Source: Sphingomonas oligoaromativorans (GTDB lineage Bacteria; Pseudomonadota; Alphaproteobacteria; Sphingomonadales; Sphingomonadaceae). Taken from it: a stretch of DNA of 64,000 nt. The stretch's first letter is position 1. Each line of letters starts with the position of its first letter. This document shows, in pieces, positions 35,705 to 45,193 of this stretch. The DNA lies in the NCBI RefSeq assembly GCF_011762195.1, contig NZ_JAASQK010000002.1, positions 1 through 64,000 on the forward strand, written 5' to 3'. The position numbers and the translations under genes are program-made. The notes under the pieces are model-generated. The model was not told the DNA's origin and searched no databases. It saw only the letters and a list, made by a program, of their open reading frames with translations.

Positions 35705-37054
35705 TCACTGGCTCCGTGGAATGACGATCTCGACGCGGCGGTTGAGCGCCTTGCCGCCGGGCGTGGCGTTGCTGGCGATCGGCTGGGTCGCGCCGAGCCC
35801 CGCCGCCGTCACGCGTGAGGGATCGGTGAGATGGCTGCGGACGATCCGCGCCACCGCCTCCGCCCTTGCCTTCGACAGGGCGAGATTGTCGGGAAAGGTG
35901 AGCGTCGAGATGGGATCGCTGTCTGTATGCCCGTCGATGCGGATGGCGCCCTTCTCCTTGTCCACGGCATCGGCGATCCGCTCGAACAGGGCCTGCCGAC
36001 CCGGCTCCAGCGCGTCCGAGCCGGACTGGAAGAGCTGGCCCACCGTGGTGCGGACGCGCAGGCTGGCCGGGTCTTCCTCGACCACGACGAGCTTCCGGGC
36101 GATCTCGTCGGCGAGAAAGCCCTGCACGCGCTGCTGCTGTGCGTCGGACTGCGGCGGCGGTGGCGCCGCACTTCGCGAGAGGCGGAGCGGCTGATCGGGA
36201 TCGATCGCAAGCAATGTCGCCATGGAGGGCTGCCCCGTCTCGATCAGCACCAACCGCAGCGCCAGCACCACAAGCAGCAGCACACCGAGCAGGATGCTCG
36301 CCGCCAGCGCCAGCGGTGCCCAGAACCCGACCCGGCCAAGCGGCGTCGGCTGGCCCCGCCAATGCGGCACCAGCTCGGTGTCGGAGACGCGGCGCGCGTG
36401 TGGGAGCGCGGCGAAGGCGCTCGTCAGGATCTGACGCAGCCGGCTCCGGCCATCGTCGCTGATCCGGTGCCGTCCCTCGAACCCGGCGGCGAGACAGGCA
36501 TGATAGAGTTCGATCAATTCGGCATAATCGGCCGGGCGCGACAGCATTTCCTGGAGCAGCGCCCAGAAGCGGTCACCGCCGATATTCTCGCCGAAGCCGC
36601 GCACCACCATGCTGCGCCGCGCCCATTCGGCCCCATCGGCCGCCTTGCCGGGCAGGTTCTGCGCCACGTCATCGACCGTCGCATAGACAGCGTAGCGCGC
36701 GCGGCGGCGTGTTTCGTCGTCATAGCCCGCGCTCGCCAGCGCATCGTCGAACCGCATGGCGGCGGCCGTCGCCTTCTGATGGAGTTGCGGCAACTCGATG
36801 GAAAGCCGGCCGGAGCGCACCGCCGCGATCAGCGCGAGGAGCGGCGATCCCGCCTCCAGCATGAGGTTGCGCGGCCGCGCGCGGGGCGGCGGCTCCGGCA
36901 TGTCCTCGTCAGGCGTGAAGCGGATGGACGGCCCCACCTCCCCGTTGGCGGCCGCGGGGACAAAGGCCGTCCCGCCGCTCCCTCGCGAGCGCAATTCCTG
37001 AAGTGGCGTTGGGCTGAATACCGTCCGCTCGCTGTCGGCGCGATCGTCGGTCAT
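35705..37054 (-). CDS. tssL: T6SS protein TssL with OmpA-like peptidoglycan-binding tail
   Basis: A 449-residue protein. The N-terminal DotU/TssL cytoplasmic domain (PLLALIAAVRSGRLS..., FWALLQEMLSRPADYAELIELYHACLAAGFEGRHR) is anchored by one membrane helix (PLALAASILLGVLLLVVLALRLVLI). A periplasmic C-terminus follows with the OmpA motifs RIDGHTDSDP, NLALSKARAEAVARIV and NRRVEIVIP. Such a tail binds peptidoglycan and can replace separate anchoring proteins. Its N-terminal disordered stretch has SERTVFSPTP, a possible phosphorylation site for PpkA, as in Agrobacterium TssL (inference). It overlaps tssK by 4 bp. Confidence 0.92.
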   Translation of the reverse strand: MTDDRADSERTVFSPTPLQELRSRGSGGTAFVPAAANGEVGPSIRFTPDEDMPEPPPRARPRNLMLEAGSPLLALIAAVRSGRLSIELPQLHQKATAAAMRFDDALASAGYDDETRRRARYAVYATVDDVAQNLPGKAADGAEWARRSMVVRGFGENIGGDRFWALLQEMLSRPADYAELIELYHACLAAGFEGRHRISDDGRSRLRQILTSAFAALPHARRVSDTELVPHWRGQPTPLGRVGFWAPLALAASILLGVLLLVVLALRLVLIETGQPSMATLLAIDPDQPLRLSRSAAPPPPQSDAQQQRVQGFLADEIARKLVVVEEDPASLRVRTTVGQLFQSGSDALEPGRQALFERIADAVDKEKGAIRIDGHTDSDPISTLTFPDNLALSKARAEAVARIVRSHLTDPSRVTAAGLGATQPIASNATPGGKALNRRVEIVIPRSQ

Positions 37055-38394
37055 CGGGATGCCGCCTTCTTCACGCACCAGAGTTCGAGCTTCAGCTCCG
37101 GCCAGTCGCCCGCGACATGGAGGCCCAGCGCAGGGGCGCTGGCGAAGGCCGCCCAATCCGGCGAGGAGCGGTCCAGCTCGAAATAGACATAGCCGGGGAT
37201 GCCCCGGATCTGGGGTGGCGGCGTCGGCGTGTGGCGAAGCGGCACGCCGGCGAGCGCGGAGTCCACGATCGCGCGCATCTTCTGCACCGTCCCGATCTTG
37301 GCGACCGAGGGGAAGCGCGCCCGGATATCGTCGAGCGACAGGCGCGCGCTCACCGCGAGGTAGAAATAGCCGGTCTGGTAAAGCGCCGGATCGGTGATCC
37401 GCGAGGTATAGGCCCCCGGCCCCGCCTGCTGGAGCGGGAGCTGGATGGCCGAGCGATCGTAGACTGCCGACAGCGCCGCCTGGATCGCCTCCACCACGGG
37501 CTCGAACGTTTCGCGCAGCCGCTCATGGCCATAGGCCGGGAAAGGCGGCGGCCGGCGATCGGGATGGGTCAGCGTGGCGAGTTCGCCCGCCATGCCGAGA
37601 AACGCCTCGTAGAGCCGCTCGGGATGCACCATCGGGAGCGCCGCCAGATGATCGAGCTGCCCCTTCCAGCGATTGAGCGCCTGGAGCAGCAGGAAATTGG
37701 CGAAGGTCTCGGCCCCGCCATCGGTCGCCTCGACCGCGCGCACGGCCAGTTCCTCGATCCGCTGCGCGGAGCGGCCGACGATGTCGGAGAGGAAGCCCGA
37801 AAGCCGCGCGCTCGCCCGGATGTCGAGCGAGGGAGGGATATAGCGCTCGTCGAACAGCAGCGCGCCCGCATTCGTCTCGCGGATGCGGGCGAGGCCCAGC
37901 AGGATGCGGCCATAGGTCTGGTCGCGCGTGATGCCGAAGGCGAGATTGGGGCGCGCGATCTCGATCGGCTCGGCGGTCCGCTCCTCGGCGAAATTGTCGA
38001 TCACCTCTTCTTCGTCCACCACGAAGCGGACGGCCTCGCTCCCGCCCTCTCCGCGCGTGCGATATTCGAGCGCGCCCGGCTGATGCGCCGGGAGAGTGAG
38101 CTGAAGCAACGCGTCGCGGGTGTCGGCGGGTATGTCGATCGGCAGTGGCGGCGGCAGGTCTCCGGGGATGGCGAAGGGAAGGCCGTCGGGCAGGATGCCG
38201 ACCAGCTTCTCCACCGCGAACTTGCCGAGCGCGGCGAGATCGCGATTGATCTGAAGTTCGATCACGCCCCAGCGATAGGGGCCGGCGCCGCGCGCATGGG
38301 CCGCGACCAGCGCGTCTATATGGCGATCCTGCTGCTGGAAATGCTGCTGGCGCAGGAACAGCCCCTCCCGCCAGGCGACCCGCCCACCCTTCAC
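37051..38394 (-). CDS. tssK: T6SS baseplate protein TssK
   Basis: A 447-residue TssK. The start VAWREGLFLRQQHFQQQDRHIDALV matches the family consensus W.EGlfLrpqHFQqqdr. The C-terminal domain has YFYLAVSARLSLDDIRARFPSVAKIGTVQKMRAIVDSALAGVPL and PGYVYFELDRSSPDW. TssK links the baseplate (TssEFG, VgrG) to TssL/TssM. It is the first gene of its operon; a GTTTCAA element lies 95 nt upstream. Confidence 0.93.
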   Translation of the reverse strand: MKGGRVAWREGLFLRQQHFQQQDRHIDALVAAHARGAGPYRWGVIELQINRDLAALGKFAVEKLVGILPDGLPFAIPGDLPPPLPIDIPADTRDALLQLTLPAHQPGALEYRTRGEGGSEAVRFVVDEEEVIDNFAEERTAEPIEIARPNLAFGITRDQTYGRILLGLARIRETNAGALLFDERYIPPSLDIRASARLSGFLSDIVGRSAQRIEELAVRAVEATDGGAETFANFLLLQALNRWKGQLDHLAALPMVHPERLYEAFLGMAGELATLTHPDRRPPPFPAYGHERLRETFEPVVEAIQAALSAVYDRSAIQLPLQQAGPGAYTSRITDPALYQTGYFYLAVSARLSLDDIRARFPSVAKIGTVQKMRAIVDSALAGVPLRHTPTPPPQIRGIPGYVYFELDRSSPDWAAFASAPALGLHVAGDWPELKLELWCVKKAASR

Positions 38395-38766
38395 GGACGC
38401 CTCGTCGCGGCAGGCAGAATGTGGAGATGTGCGAAAAGCATCGACAGCGTTCCCGATGGCCAGAGGGCGTCGGAATGGCGGTCTCCGCGTTTCAAACCCA
38501 TGTCGCGCAGGGGGCTGTCGCGTTTCAAATGTAATGCAGGGGGCCGGAAGCGATCCGGGCGCATGGACGCTCGAAAATCATGCCGTTAGAGGGGCCGCCG
38601 GACGTCATCATGCCGGATGACGCGAGCCGCGGGCCGTCCCACGACGAGATCCTTTCGTCGCAGACGCCTCGTTTCGATGACAGCGCTTGTCACCATAGCA
38701 TTGCCTCGAACGAAACGCGGTCTAGTGCGTGAAACCGTTTGCGTATCGAGTGGAGTGGGACCGGAC
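38395..38766. promoter_or_regulatory. Divergent control region between tssK and the response-regulator gene
   Basis: A 372-bp stretch with no supported gene. It holds the direct repeat CGCGTTTCAAA at 38486-38496 and 38519-38529 (33-bp spacing, three helical turns) and an inverted partial copy, CCGCGTTTC read on the minus strand, at 38709-38720, 47 bp before the regulator gene. Direct repeats in phase are usual for OmpR-type regulators such as the one encoded next door. Confidence 0.5.
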
Positions 38767-39519
38767 ATGCGAATGCTCGAAGCGTTTGGCACCGTAACCG
38801 AACCGCATGCCGCGCGAATCCTCGTCGTCGACGATGAGCCCGCGATGCAGCGTATGATCGTCAACTATCTGAACGAGCACAACATGCGCGCCAGCGCGGT
38901 ATCCGGGCGCAAGGGGCTGATGCACACGCTCGCCGTGCGCGAGCCGGACCTCGTGGTGCTCGACCTGCATCTGGGCGAGGATGACGGGCTCGACCTGCTG
39001 CGCGAGCTGCGCGGGAAGAGCATCGTCCCCATCATCCTCATCACCGGCCATCGCCGCGACGAGATCGACCGCGTGGTGGGCCTCGAACTGGGTGCGGACG
39101 ACTATATCACCAAACCGTTCGGGATGCGCGAGCTGCTCGCCCGCATCCGCGCCACGCTCCGCCGCCGCAACATGGACAGCCTGACGCCCGCCCGCCGCAC
39201 CGAGCATCGCTACAGCTTCGAAGGCTGGCAATTCGATCAGCGGAGCCGGGAGCTCACCAGCCCGGACGGGCAGACCGTATCGCTCACCAAGGGCGAATTC
39301 GCGCTGCTCAGCGCCTTCGTCGCAGCGCCGCGACGGGTGCTCAGCCGGGAACATCTCCTCCAGGCGACGCGCCTGCATGAGGATGTGTTCGATCGCAGCA
39401 TCGACGTGCAGATCCTGCGCCTGCGCCGCAAGCTGGAGGACGATCCGCGCGCGCCGCGTTTCATCCGCACCCAGCGGGGCGCCGGCTATATCTTCGATGC
39501 CGACGTGCGGGTGAGTTGA
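38767..39519 (+). CDS. OmpR-type response regulator
   Basis: A 250-residue regulator. The receiver domain has VVDDEPAMQR, the phospho-acceptor in VVLDLHLGEDDGLDLL and the lysine in YITKPFGMRELLARIRA. A winged-helix output domain follows (VSLTKGEFALLSAFVAAPRRVLSREHLLQATR...RSIDVQILRLRRKLEDDP...RTQRGAGYIF). It overlaps the peroxidase gene by 4 bp, which overlaps the kinase gene by 4 bp, forming a tight sensor operon inside the T6SS locus. The start ATG at 38767 is preceded by GTGGAG; longer frames up to 38617 lack coding character. Confidence 0.88.
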   Translation: MRMLEAFGTVTEPHAARILVVDDEPAMQRMIVNYLNEHNMRASAVSGRKGLMHTLAVREPDLVVLDLHLGEDDGLDLLRELRGKSIVPIILITGHRRDEIDRVVGLELGADDYITKPFGMRELLARIRATLRRRNMDSLTPARRTEHRYSFEGWQFDQRSRELTSPDGQTVSLTKGEFALLSAFVAAPRRVLSREHLLQATRLHEDVFDRSIDVQILRLRRKLEDDPRAPRFIRTQRGAGYIFDADVRVS

Positions 39520-40454
39520 AACAGCGGCTGCCCTTGCCCGCCCTGCTGCTGGGCGCGGCGACGCTGGCCGCGTCGGGCCTTTTCTCGTTGCGCGCCGTCG
39601 CCGCGCCGGACACGCGCCGCCCGGTTCTTCCCCTGCCATCCCGGCCCGCGCCGGATCAGGCGAGGATCGCGGTGGGCGAGCGCCTGTTCGCCGATCCTCG
39701 GCTTTCGCTGCATGGTCGCATCAGTTGCTGGTCCTGCCACGACGTCTCCACCAACGGCGCCAGCGCGCGGCCCTTCGACAGGGGCGATGACGGCACGGCG
39801 ATGCCGCTCAACACCCCGACCGTGTTCAACAGCACGCTGAATTTCCGCTTCACCTGGACCGGCCACATCACGAGCGCGCCCGGCATGATCGCCGCATCGC
39901 TCCGCAACCCGCACGTCATGGGAGGCGACGGGCCGGGCATCGAGCGGCTCCGCCGCGATCCCGTCCTCGCCGCCCAGGTGCGCGCGGCCTATCATCGCGA
40001 GCTGGACGAGCCCGCCGTGATCGACGCCCTGACGCTCTATCTCCGCTCGCTGACGACACCCGGCGCCCGCTTCGATCAATGGCTGGCGGGCAACAGGCGG
40101 GCGCTGACGGCGCAGGAACGGCGCGGATGGGCGCGCTTCCAGTCGGTTGGCTGCGTATCCTGCCATCAGGGCGTGAACATCGGCGGCAATCTCTTCCAGC
40201 GGCACGGCATCTTCCACCCGCTCGCATCCCCCAATCCCGCTGTCCTGCGCGTGCCCAGCCTGCGCAATGTCGCGACGACCGCCCCCTATTTCCACGATGG
40301 CAGCGCGCCGGATCTCTCGACGGCTATCCTGTCGATGGCTCGCGCGCAGCTCGACATCACCCTGTCGCCCGGCGACGTCGCCGACATCACGGCCTTCCTC
40401 GGGACTTTGACGGGCAGCTACAAGGGCCGCCCCGTCCGGGCGCCGAGGCGGTGA
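39516..40454 (+). CDS. Periplasmic di-haem cytochrome c peroxidase-like protein
   Basis: A 312-residue exported protein with a TTG start and signal peptide (LPLPALLLGAATLAASGLFSLRAVAA). Two CxxCH haem sites are present: CWSCHDVS (about residue 71) and CVSCHQGVN (about 212). FDRGDDGTAMPLNTPTVFNSTLNFRFTW and VPSLRNVATTAPYFHDG are typical of the CcpA/MauG family. It is near the usual length of bacterial di-haem peroxidases. Coupled to a histidine kinase, it may work as a redox or peroxide sensor partner rather than only as a detoxifying enzyme (inference). Confidence 0.85.
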   Translation: MKQRLPLPALLLGAATLAASGLFSLRAVAAPDTRRPVLPLPSRPAPDQARIAVGERLFADPRLSLHGRISCWSCHDVSTNGASARPFDRGDDGTAMPLNTPTVFNSTLNFRFTWTGHITSAPGMIAASLRNPHVMGGDGPGIERLRRDPVLAAQVRAAYHRELDEPAVIDALTLYLRSLTTPGARFDQWLAGNRRALTAQERRGWARFQSVGCVSCHQGVNIGGNLFQRHGIFHPLASPNPAVLRVPSLRNVATTAPYFHDGSAPDLSTAILSMARAQLDITLSPGDVADITAFLGTLTGSYKGRPVRAPRR

Positions 40455-42853
40455 GGCTTTGGCGCACCGCGCTGGCGATCGCCACGCTCCTCGCCTGCGG
40501 AGGGCTGTGGATCGTGCTGATGCCCAGCATGTCCGAGCAGCGCTGGACCATCGGAGCCTATCATGCGCTGGATTCCTATGCGCTGGCCGATCGTGCGCTC
40601 CAGCGCGATCTGCTGATGGCGCGCGCCGGCCTGCTGCGAAACTACGATCCGATGACGGCGGACACGGCGGAAATCGACGCCTCTCTGTCCAGGCTGACCC
40701 GGCTGGCCAGCCGCGATCCTGCGCTGGGAAGCGCCGTCCGTCGGCTCGCCGCGGACGGCAATGTGCGCATGGGGCTGGCGGAGCAGTTCAAGTCGGACAA
40801 CGCCCTCCTCCAGAATTCGCTGGCGCGCATCACGCTCGCCTCCTCCACGCCGACAGCGTCGAAAGCGGCCAGCCTGCTCGCCGCGCATGTGCTGCGCCTG
40901 ACGCTCGACACCACGCCCAACGTCGTGGCCGATGCGGATTTGGGCATCGCCCGTTACGAACATTCGCCAGATTATGCGGACAGCGAGGAGGCCCGCCAGC
41001 TCCTCAACCACGCCCGCCTGCTCGTCCGCCTGCTGCCGGCGGTGGACCAGATCGCCGCGAGCTTCCTGGCCGTTCCCGTCGATCACGACCTCGATCAGGT
41101 TCATCTTTCCATCAACCGGATCGACGATGCGATCAACCGGGACATCCACCGCCGCAAGCTGGCCCTCGCCGGAATCACGGGCTTCGCGCTGATCGTCTTC
41201 CTGCTGCTGGTCCTGGAGGTTCATTTCCATGTCCGCTCGCTCCGCCGCCGGGGTGATTTCGAGCATCTCCACGCGACCATTCTCGGCCTGATGATCGATG
41301 CGCGCTCGCGCGAGCTGCCGGAGCGCATCCAGCACGCGCTGGAGCGGCTGGCCCATCATGTCGAGGCCGATCGCGCCTATCTGCTGCTCAACGACACGCG
41401 TTCGACAAGCTATTTCTGGTCCCGTTGCGGAGACTTCGTGCCGGCCCGCAGCCGCGCCGTGGTCGAGGCGGCGATCCATCTGCAACCATGGGCCGACGAC
41501 CGCATCAATCTGCGCTCGCTGGCCGCGCTCCCGGCCGTGCAGCGTATGGCGATCGATCAAGGAGGCGTGCTGCCTCACTCGCTGATCCTGCTGCGCTCGC
41601 CCGAGACTGAGGATGCCGTGGTGCTCGGCATCGAGAGCGACAGGTGCCCGCTGCGCGTCGAGACGGAGACGATGACCGGCCTGTCCGCCGCGCTCGCCGC
41701 CATCCTCCAGGCGCTTCACCGCGACCAGTTGGAGACCGAGCGGCTGGAGTTCGAGCGCAAGCTCGCCCAGGGTCGTCGCATGGAGACGATCGGCGCCTTC
41801 GCCAGCGGCATCGCCCATAACGTCAACAACATCATCGGCGCGATCGCGGGCTTTGCCGAGACGGCCGAGCTGCATCTCCGTGGCGCTTCGCCCGCCAGGC
41901 ACGATCTGATGGAGATCCGCTCCGCCGTGGGGCGGGCGCGGATATTGGTGGATCAGGTGCTGCGCTTCGGCCGCCGGGCCGAGCGGCCTCACGAGGCCGT
42001 ATCCCTCGGCCCCTTCGTGGAGGAGACGGCACGCCTGCTCGGTGCCTCGCTGCCCTCCAGCATCACGCTCTATCTGGGGGACCATGTCTCCCCGACCATG
42101 CTCGAAGCCGATGCGGTCCAGCTTCAGCAGGTGCTGCTGAATCTCTGCCACAACGCCGCCTTCGCCATGCCGGAGGGCGGCAGCATCCGCTGCGACATCG
42201 AACATGTCGCGCTTCCTTCCTCGCGCCGCCTCAGCCACGCCGCGATCCGGCCGGGGAATTATATCGTGATCGCCATCTCCGATGAGGGGCATGGCATTCC
42301 CGCGAACGTGCTCCCGCGCCTGTTCGATCCCTTCTTCACGACGCGCCCCAACGGCACGGGGCTGGGCCTCTCCACCGCCTGGGAGGTCGTTCAGCAGCAT
42401 GGCGGCTCGATCGACGTGCGGAGCGAGGTGGGGCGCGGCAGCCGCTTCGCCGTCTGGCTGCCGCGGGTCGACAGGGAGCGTGCGCCCGCGCCGCAGGCCG
42501 TCATGCGCGGCGACGGGCAGACAATCCTGCTCCTCAATCCCGATCCCGGCGCATTGGGCCGCGATGAGGAGCTGATCGCCGCGCTCGGATATGAGCCGTG
42601 GGGCTTCACCACGATCGAGGATGCGCTGGAGGGCATCACGCAGAGCGATCTGCTGCTGATCGCGGGGGCGGAGCCGGGCTTCGTGACGGAAGCGCTCGAC
42701 CGATTGCTGACCGAAGCGCCCGGTCTGCCCCATGTCGTCGCGACCCTCATTGCGCACGACGAGTCCGAGACACTCCATTACCCGCTACGCGTCCACGAAC
42801 TCGCCGTCGCCCTGGCCCTCGCACGCAAGGACGCCGAGAGCGAGCCGGCCTAG
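40451..42853 (+). CDS. Membrane histidine kinase with pseudo-receiver C-terminus
   Basis: About 800 residues from a GTG overlapping the peroxidase stop. One membrane helix near residues 7-24, a periplasmic helical sensor of about 210 residues resembling the DAHL domain, a second helix near 240-260, a GAF-like domain, then the kinase core: H-box GAFASGIAHNVNNI with the phospho-accepting His456, and ATPase boxes DEGHGIPANVLPRLFDPFFT and NGTGLGLSTAWEVVQQHGG. The last 120 residues fold like a receiver but read LLLIAGAEPG where the aspartate should be, so phosphotransfer there is unlikely. It stops against ppkA with overlapping stop codons. Confidence 0.85.
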   Translation: MRLWRTALAIATLLACGGLWIVLMPSMSEQRWTIGAYHALDSYALADRALQRDLLMARAGLLRNYDPMTADTAEIDASLSRLTRLASRDPALGSAVRRLAADGNVRMGLAEQFKSDNALLQNSLARITLASSTPTASKAASLLAAHVLRLTLDTTPNVVADADLGIARYEHSPDYADSEEARQLLNHARLLVRLLPAVDQIAASFLAVPVDHDLDQVHLSINRIDDAINRDIHRRKLALAGITGFALIVFLLLVLEVHFHVRSLRRRGDFEHLHATILGLMIDARSRELPERIQHALERLAHHVEADRAYLLLNDTRSTSYFWSRCGDFVPARSRAVVEAAIHLQPWADDRINLRSLAALPAVQRMAIDQGGVLPHSLILLRSPETEDAVVLGIESDRCPLRVETETMTGLSAALAAILQALHRDQLETERLEFERKLAQGRRMETIGAFASGIAHNVNNIIGAIAGFAETAELHLRGASPARHDLMEIRSAVGRARILVDQVLRFGRRAERPHEAVSLGPFVEETARLLGASLPSSITLYLGDHVSPTMLEADAVQLQQVLLNLCHNAAFAMPEGGSIRCDIEHVALPSSRRLSHAAIRPGNYIVIAISDEGHGIPANVLPRLFDPFFTTRPNGTGLGLSTAWEVVQQHGGSIDVRSEVGRGSRFAVWLPRVDRERAPAPQAVMRGDGQTILLLNPDPGALGRDEELIAALGYEPWGFTTIEDALEGITQSDLLLIAGAEPGFVTEALDRLLTEAPGLPHVVATLIAHDESETLHYPLRVHELAVALALARKDAESEPA

Positions 42854-45177
42854 CACGCGTCCGCCTTCGCGATCGCGGTCCAGCGATTGCCGCGCATCCA
42901 CTCGATGCGGCCGTCATAGCGGCGAAGCGGATTGTCGCCGAACTGCCCGCTCGAAATCTCGCAGCGATTTTTGAACACGCGCTCCACGCAGACCGCGCGG
43001 GAGCTGTAGCCAAGTTCGGTCCACCGCTTGCCGTCCCAGCGGCGGCAAGCGGAGAAATCGGACGCGCTGGTGGCCTCGGCATGTTGTCTGAACGCCGGGC
43101 GCAGCGCCTCGTCCGCTGCGCCGACGGGCGGCGGCGCCAGCGCAGGCGCGAGGGCCGCGGCCGGCTTGTCGACGGCGGGTTCCGCGACGGGGTGGACCGG
43201 TGCGCCCGGCGGGGCGGCGTCGATCCGCAGCCAGACCGAACGCGTGCGCCAGCCATGCACCGAGGCCATGCTTCGGACATGACGCGCGAAGTCCTCCGGC
43301 GGCTGTCCGGCGAAGTTTTCGGACAGGCCGAGGTCCAACGCACCCTGCCCATCCACGAGCACGATTCCCACCGGCCCGGCAGCACCGTAGCAGGCGGACA
43401 CCTGAAAGCGGCCATCGCCCAGATCCTGGAACTTCCGGGGCTGGCGGCGGGCGAGCTCGGCGAACTCCCTGCGCCCGGATACCAGCAGATGCACGCCACC
43501 GTCGGGCAGGATCGAGAACAGCGCGAAATCCCGCCTGGGATCGCGCTCCACTATGGTCAGGTCGGTCCGGGCGGCGGGATCGGTGGGACAGCCTGGCGTG
43601 CCGACCCCGAGCGTCAGCAGACGGGTCGTCGACACCAGCTTGAACGCCTCGTCGTCGCCGGTGGGCTCTACGGTGCGCAGGGCCTCGATCAGATCGCAGC
43701 GCGTCTCGGGCACCTGAACGACGCCCGCCGAATTGACGGACTGCACGCCAAGGCCGTTCGCCCGCGCGGATGCCATCACCTGATCGTCCAGCGTCACGGG
43801 ATCGCGCGCACCACCCGACACTTGCAGCGTCGGCGCGCCGCTATCCGCATGGAGCCATGCGCAGGACATCGCCTTCAGCAGCGAGGCGACATCACCCACT
43901 CTCGCCTGCTGCGGCGGCGGGGTGGCGATCCCCGCCGTTGTTATGGGCACCGGAGCCGGCGCGGGGGGCGGAGACTTATGGTGGAGAAGCAGCACCGCGC
44001 CGATGGCCGCCACCGGCAGCGCCACCGCCCCGCCGATCCAGCGCCGCGACGATCGCGCCGCCTTGCGCGGTCTGGCGCGCGGCGGCGAGGCAGGCGCCGA
44101 CGCAGCCTTGGGCTGTGCCATCGGCGGCGGCGGGAACGGATCGGCGGGCAGGAAGGTGGTGGGCGGCGTTTCCACGGCCTTCGCCGGCTCCGCCATCACC
44201 GGAGGCGCGACCGGCGTTTCGATCGGCGCCGGCTCCTCCTCGCTCGCGTCGATCAGGTCCAGCTCGGTCAGGACGTCCGCCATCGAGCGAATGCGCTCGC
44301 GCGGATCGGGGGCCAGCATCCGGCTCAGCAGCGGCTCGATCGCGGCCGGCAGGCCCGACAGGTCCGGCCCTTCCCGGCGCCGCTCGATCGCCTCGGACAG
44401 CGTCTTGCCCATATCGGGCGCCTGCCCGCGGATGAAGGCCAGCAGCACCAGCGCCGTCGAATAAACGTCGGTCCAGGGGCCGACCTGTCGATCGAAATCG
44501 CCGAACTGCTCGGGCGCGACATAGCCGAGCTTGCCGGCGAAGCCGTCCCCCACCACCGTCTCGGCACTGACGTCGAGGCTCTTGGCGATGCCGAAATCGA
44601 TGATCTTGGCACGTTCGAGCACGCCATCCGGCAGCAGGATATTATCGGGCGACATGTCGCGATGGATGGCGCCATGCTCATGCGCCGCCTCCAACCCCGC
44701 GGCGAGCCGCCGGGCGAAGCGCACCACGGCCGCGATGCTCGGCCGCGTGCCGTCGAGATGGGCGGACAGCGGCTCGCCGTTGATGAAGTCCGTGACGATA
44801 TAGTGCAGGTCCAGATCGGGATCGCGGGCCAGCACGCGATACTGGACGATCGCCGGATGCGCGATGCGGGTGAGCACCTGCGCTTCCTTGCGGAACATCG
44901 CCAGCACCTTGGGATCGGCGGCGAGATGACTGCGCATCGCCTTGATCGCGACACGCTCGTCGCTCTCGATGTTCACCCCTTCGAACACCTCGCCCATGCC
45001 GCCGCGGGCGATGAAGCGATCGACCCGGTAGATGCCGTTCAGCACGTCGCCCGGTTCGAGGCTCACCTCGCGCCGCGGGCCACGACGCTCGCTCGCGCCC
45101 GCGCTTACCTCCGGCGCCACGACAGTGCGGTCGTCGGCGGGCAGGTCTGGATCGTTCACGTCGTCGGCCCCTGTCAT
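42850..45177 (-). CDS. ppkA: T6SS Ser/Thr protein kinase PpkA
   Basis: About 775 residues. The kinase domain shows the glycine loop ARGGMGEVFEG, VAIKAMR (catalytic lysine), the catalytic loop HRDMSPDN, IDFGIAKS (DFG) and GYVAPEQF. A Pro/Ala-rich linker and one membrane helix (IGGAVALPVAAIGAVLLLHH) lead to a periplasmic domain of about 300 residues. Family role: threonine phosphorylation of Fha or TssL to trigger assembly after an envelope signal. It is the last gene of the long minus-strand operon, 16 bp after clpV. The ATG at 45177 was chosen since the earlier frame overlaps clpV. Confidence 0.9.
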   Translation of the reverse strand: MTGADDVNDPDLPADDRTVVAPEVSAGASERRGPRREVSLEPGDVLNGIYRVDRFIARGGMGEVFEGVNIESDERVAIKAMRSHLAADPKVLAMFRKEAQVLTRIAHPAIVQYRVLARDPDLDLHYIVTDFINGEPLSAHLDGTRPSIAAVVRFARRLAAGLEAAHEHGAIHRDMSPDNILLPDGVLERAKIIDFGIAKSLDVSAETVVGDGFAGKLGYVAPEQFGDFDRQVGPWTDVYSTALVLLAFIRGQAPDMGKTLSEAIERRREGPDLSGLPAAIEPLLSRMLAPDPRERIRSMADVLTELDLIDASEEEPAPIETPVAPPVMAEPAKAVETPPTTFLPADPFPPPPMAQPKAASAPASPPRARPRKAARSSRRWIGGAVALPVAAIGAVLLLHHKSPPPAPAPVPITTAGIATPPPQQARVGDVASLLKAMSCAWLHADSGAPTLQVSGGARDPVTLDDQVMASARANGLGVQSVNSAGVVQVPETRCDLIEALRTVEPTGDDEAFKLVSTTRLLTLGVGTPGCPTDPAARTDLTIVERDPRRDFALFSILPDGGVHLLVSGRREFAELARRQPRKFQDLGDGRFQVSACYGAAGPVGIVLVDGQGALDLGLSENFAGQPPEDFARHVRSMASVHGWRTRSVWLRIDAAPPGAPVHPVAEPAVDKPAAALAPALAPPPVGAADEALRPAFRQHAEATSASDFSACRRWDGKRWTELGYSSRAVCVERVFKNRCEISSGQFGDNPLRRYDGRIEWMRGNRWTAIAKADAC

Positions 45178-45193
45178 GATGGATGTCGCCCGC

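Noticed and set aside
32923-35724. Plus-strand open frame of 933 codons opposite tssM
   Set aside because: It is a GC-rich antisense shadow of tssM, with Arg/Gln/His-rich low-complexity translation and no family motifs.
38395-38766. Sigma-54 promoter for the T6SS operons
   Set aside because: No convincing GG-N10-GC element with the usual flanks was found upstream of tssK or tssB.
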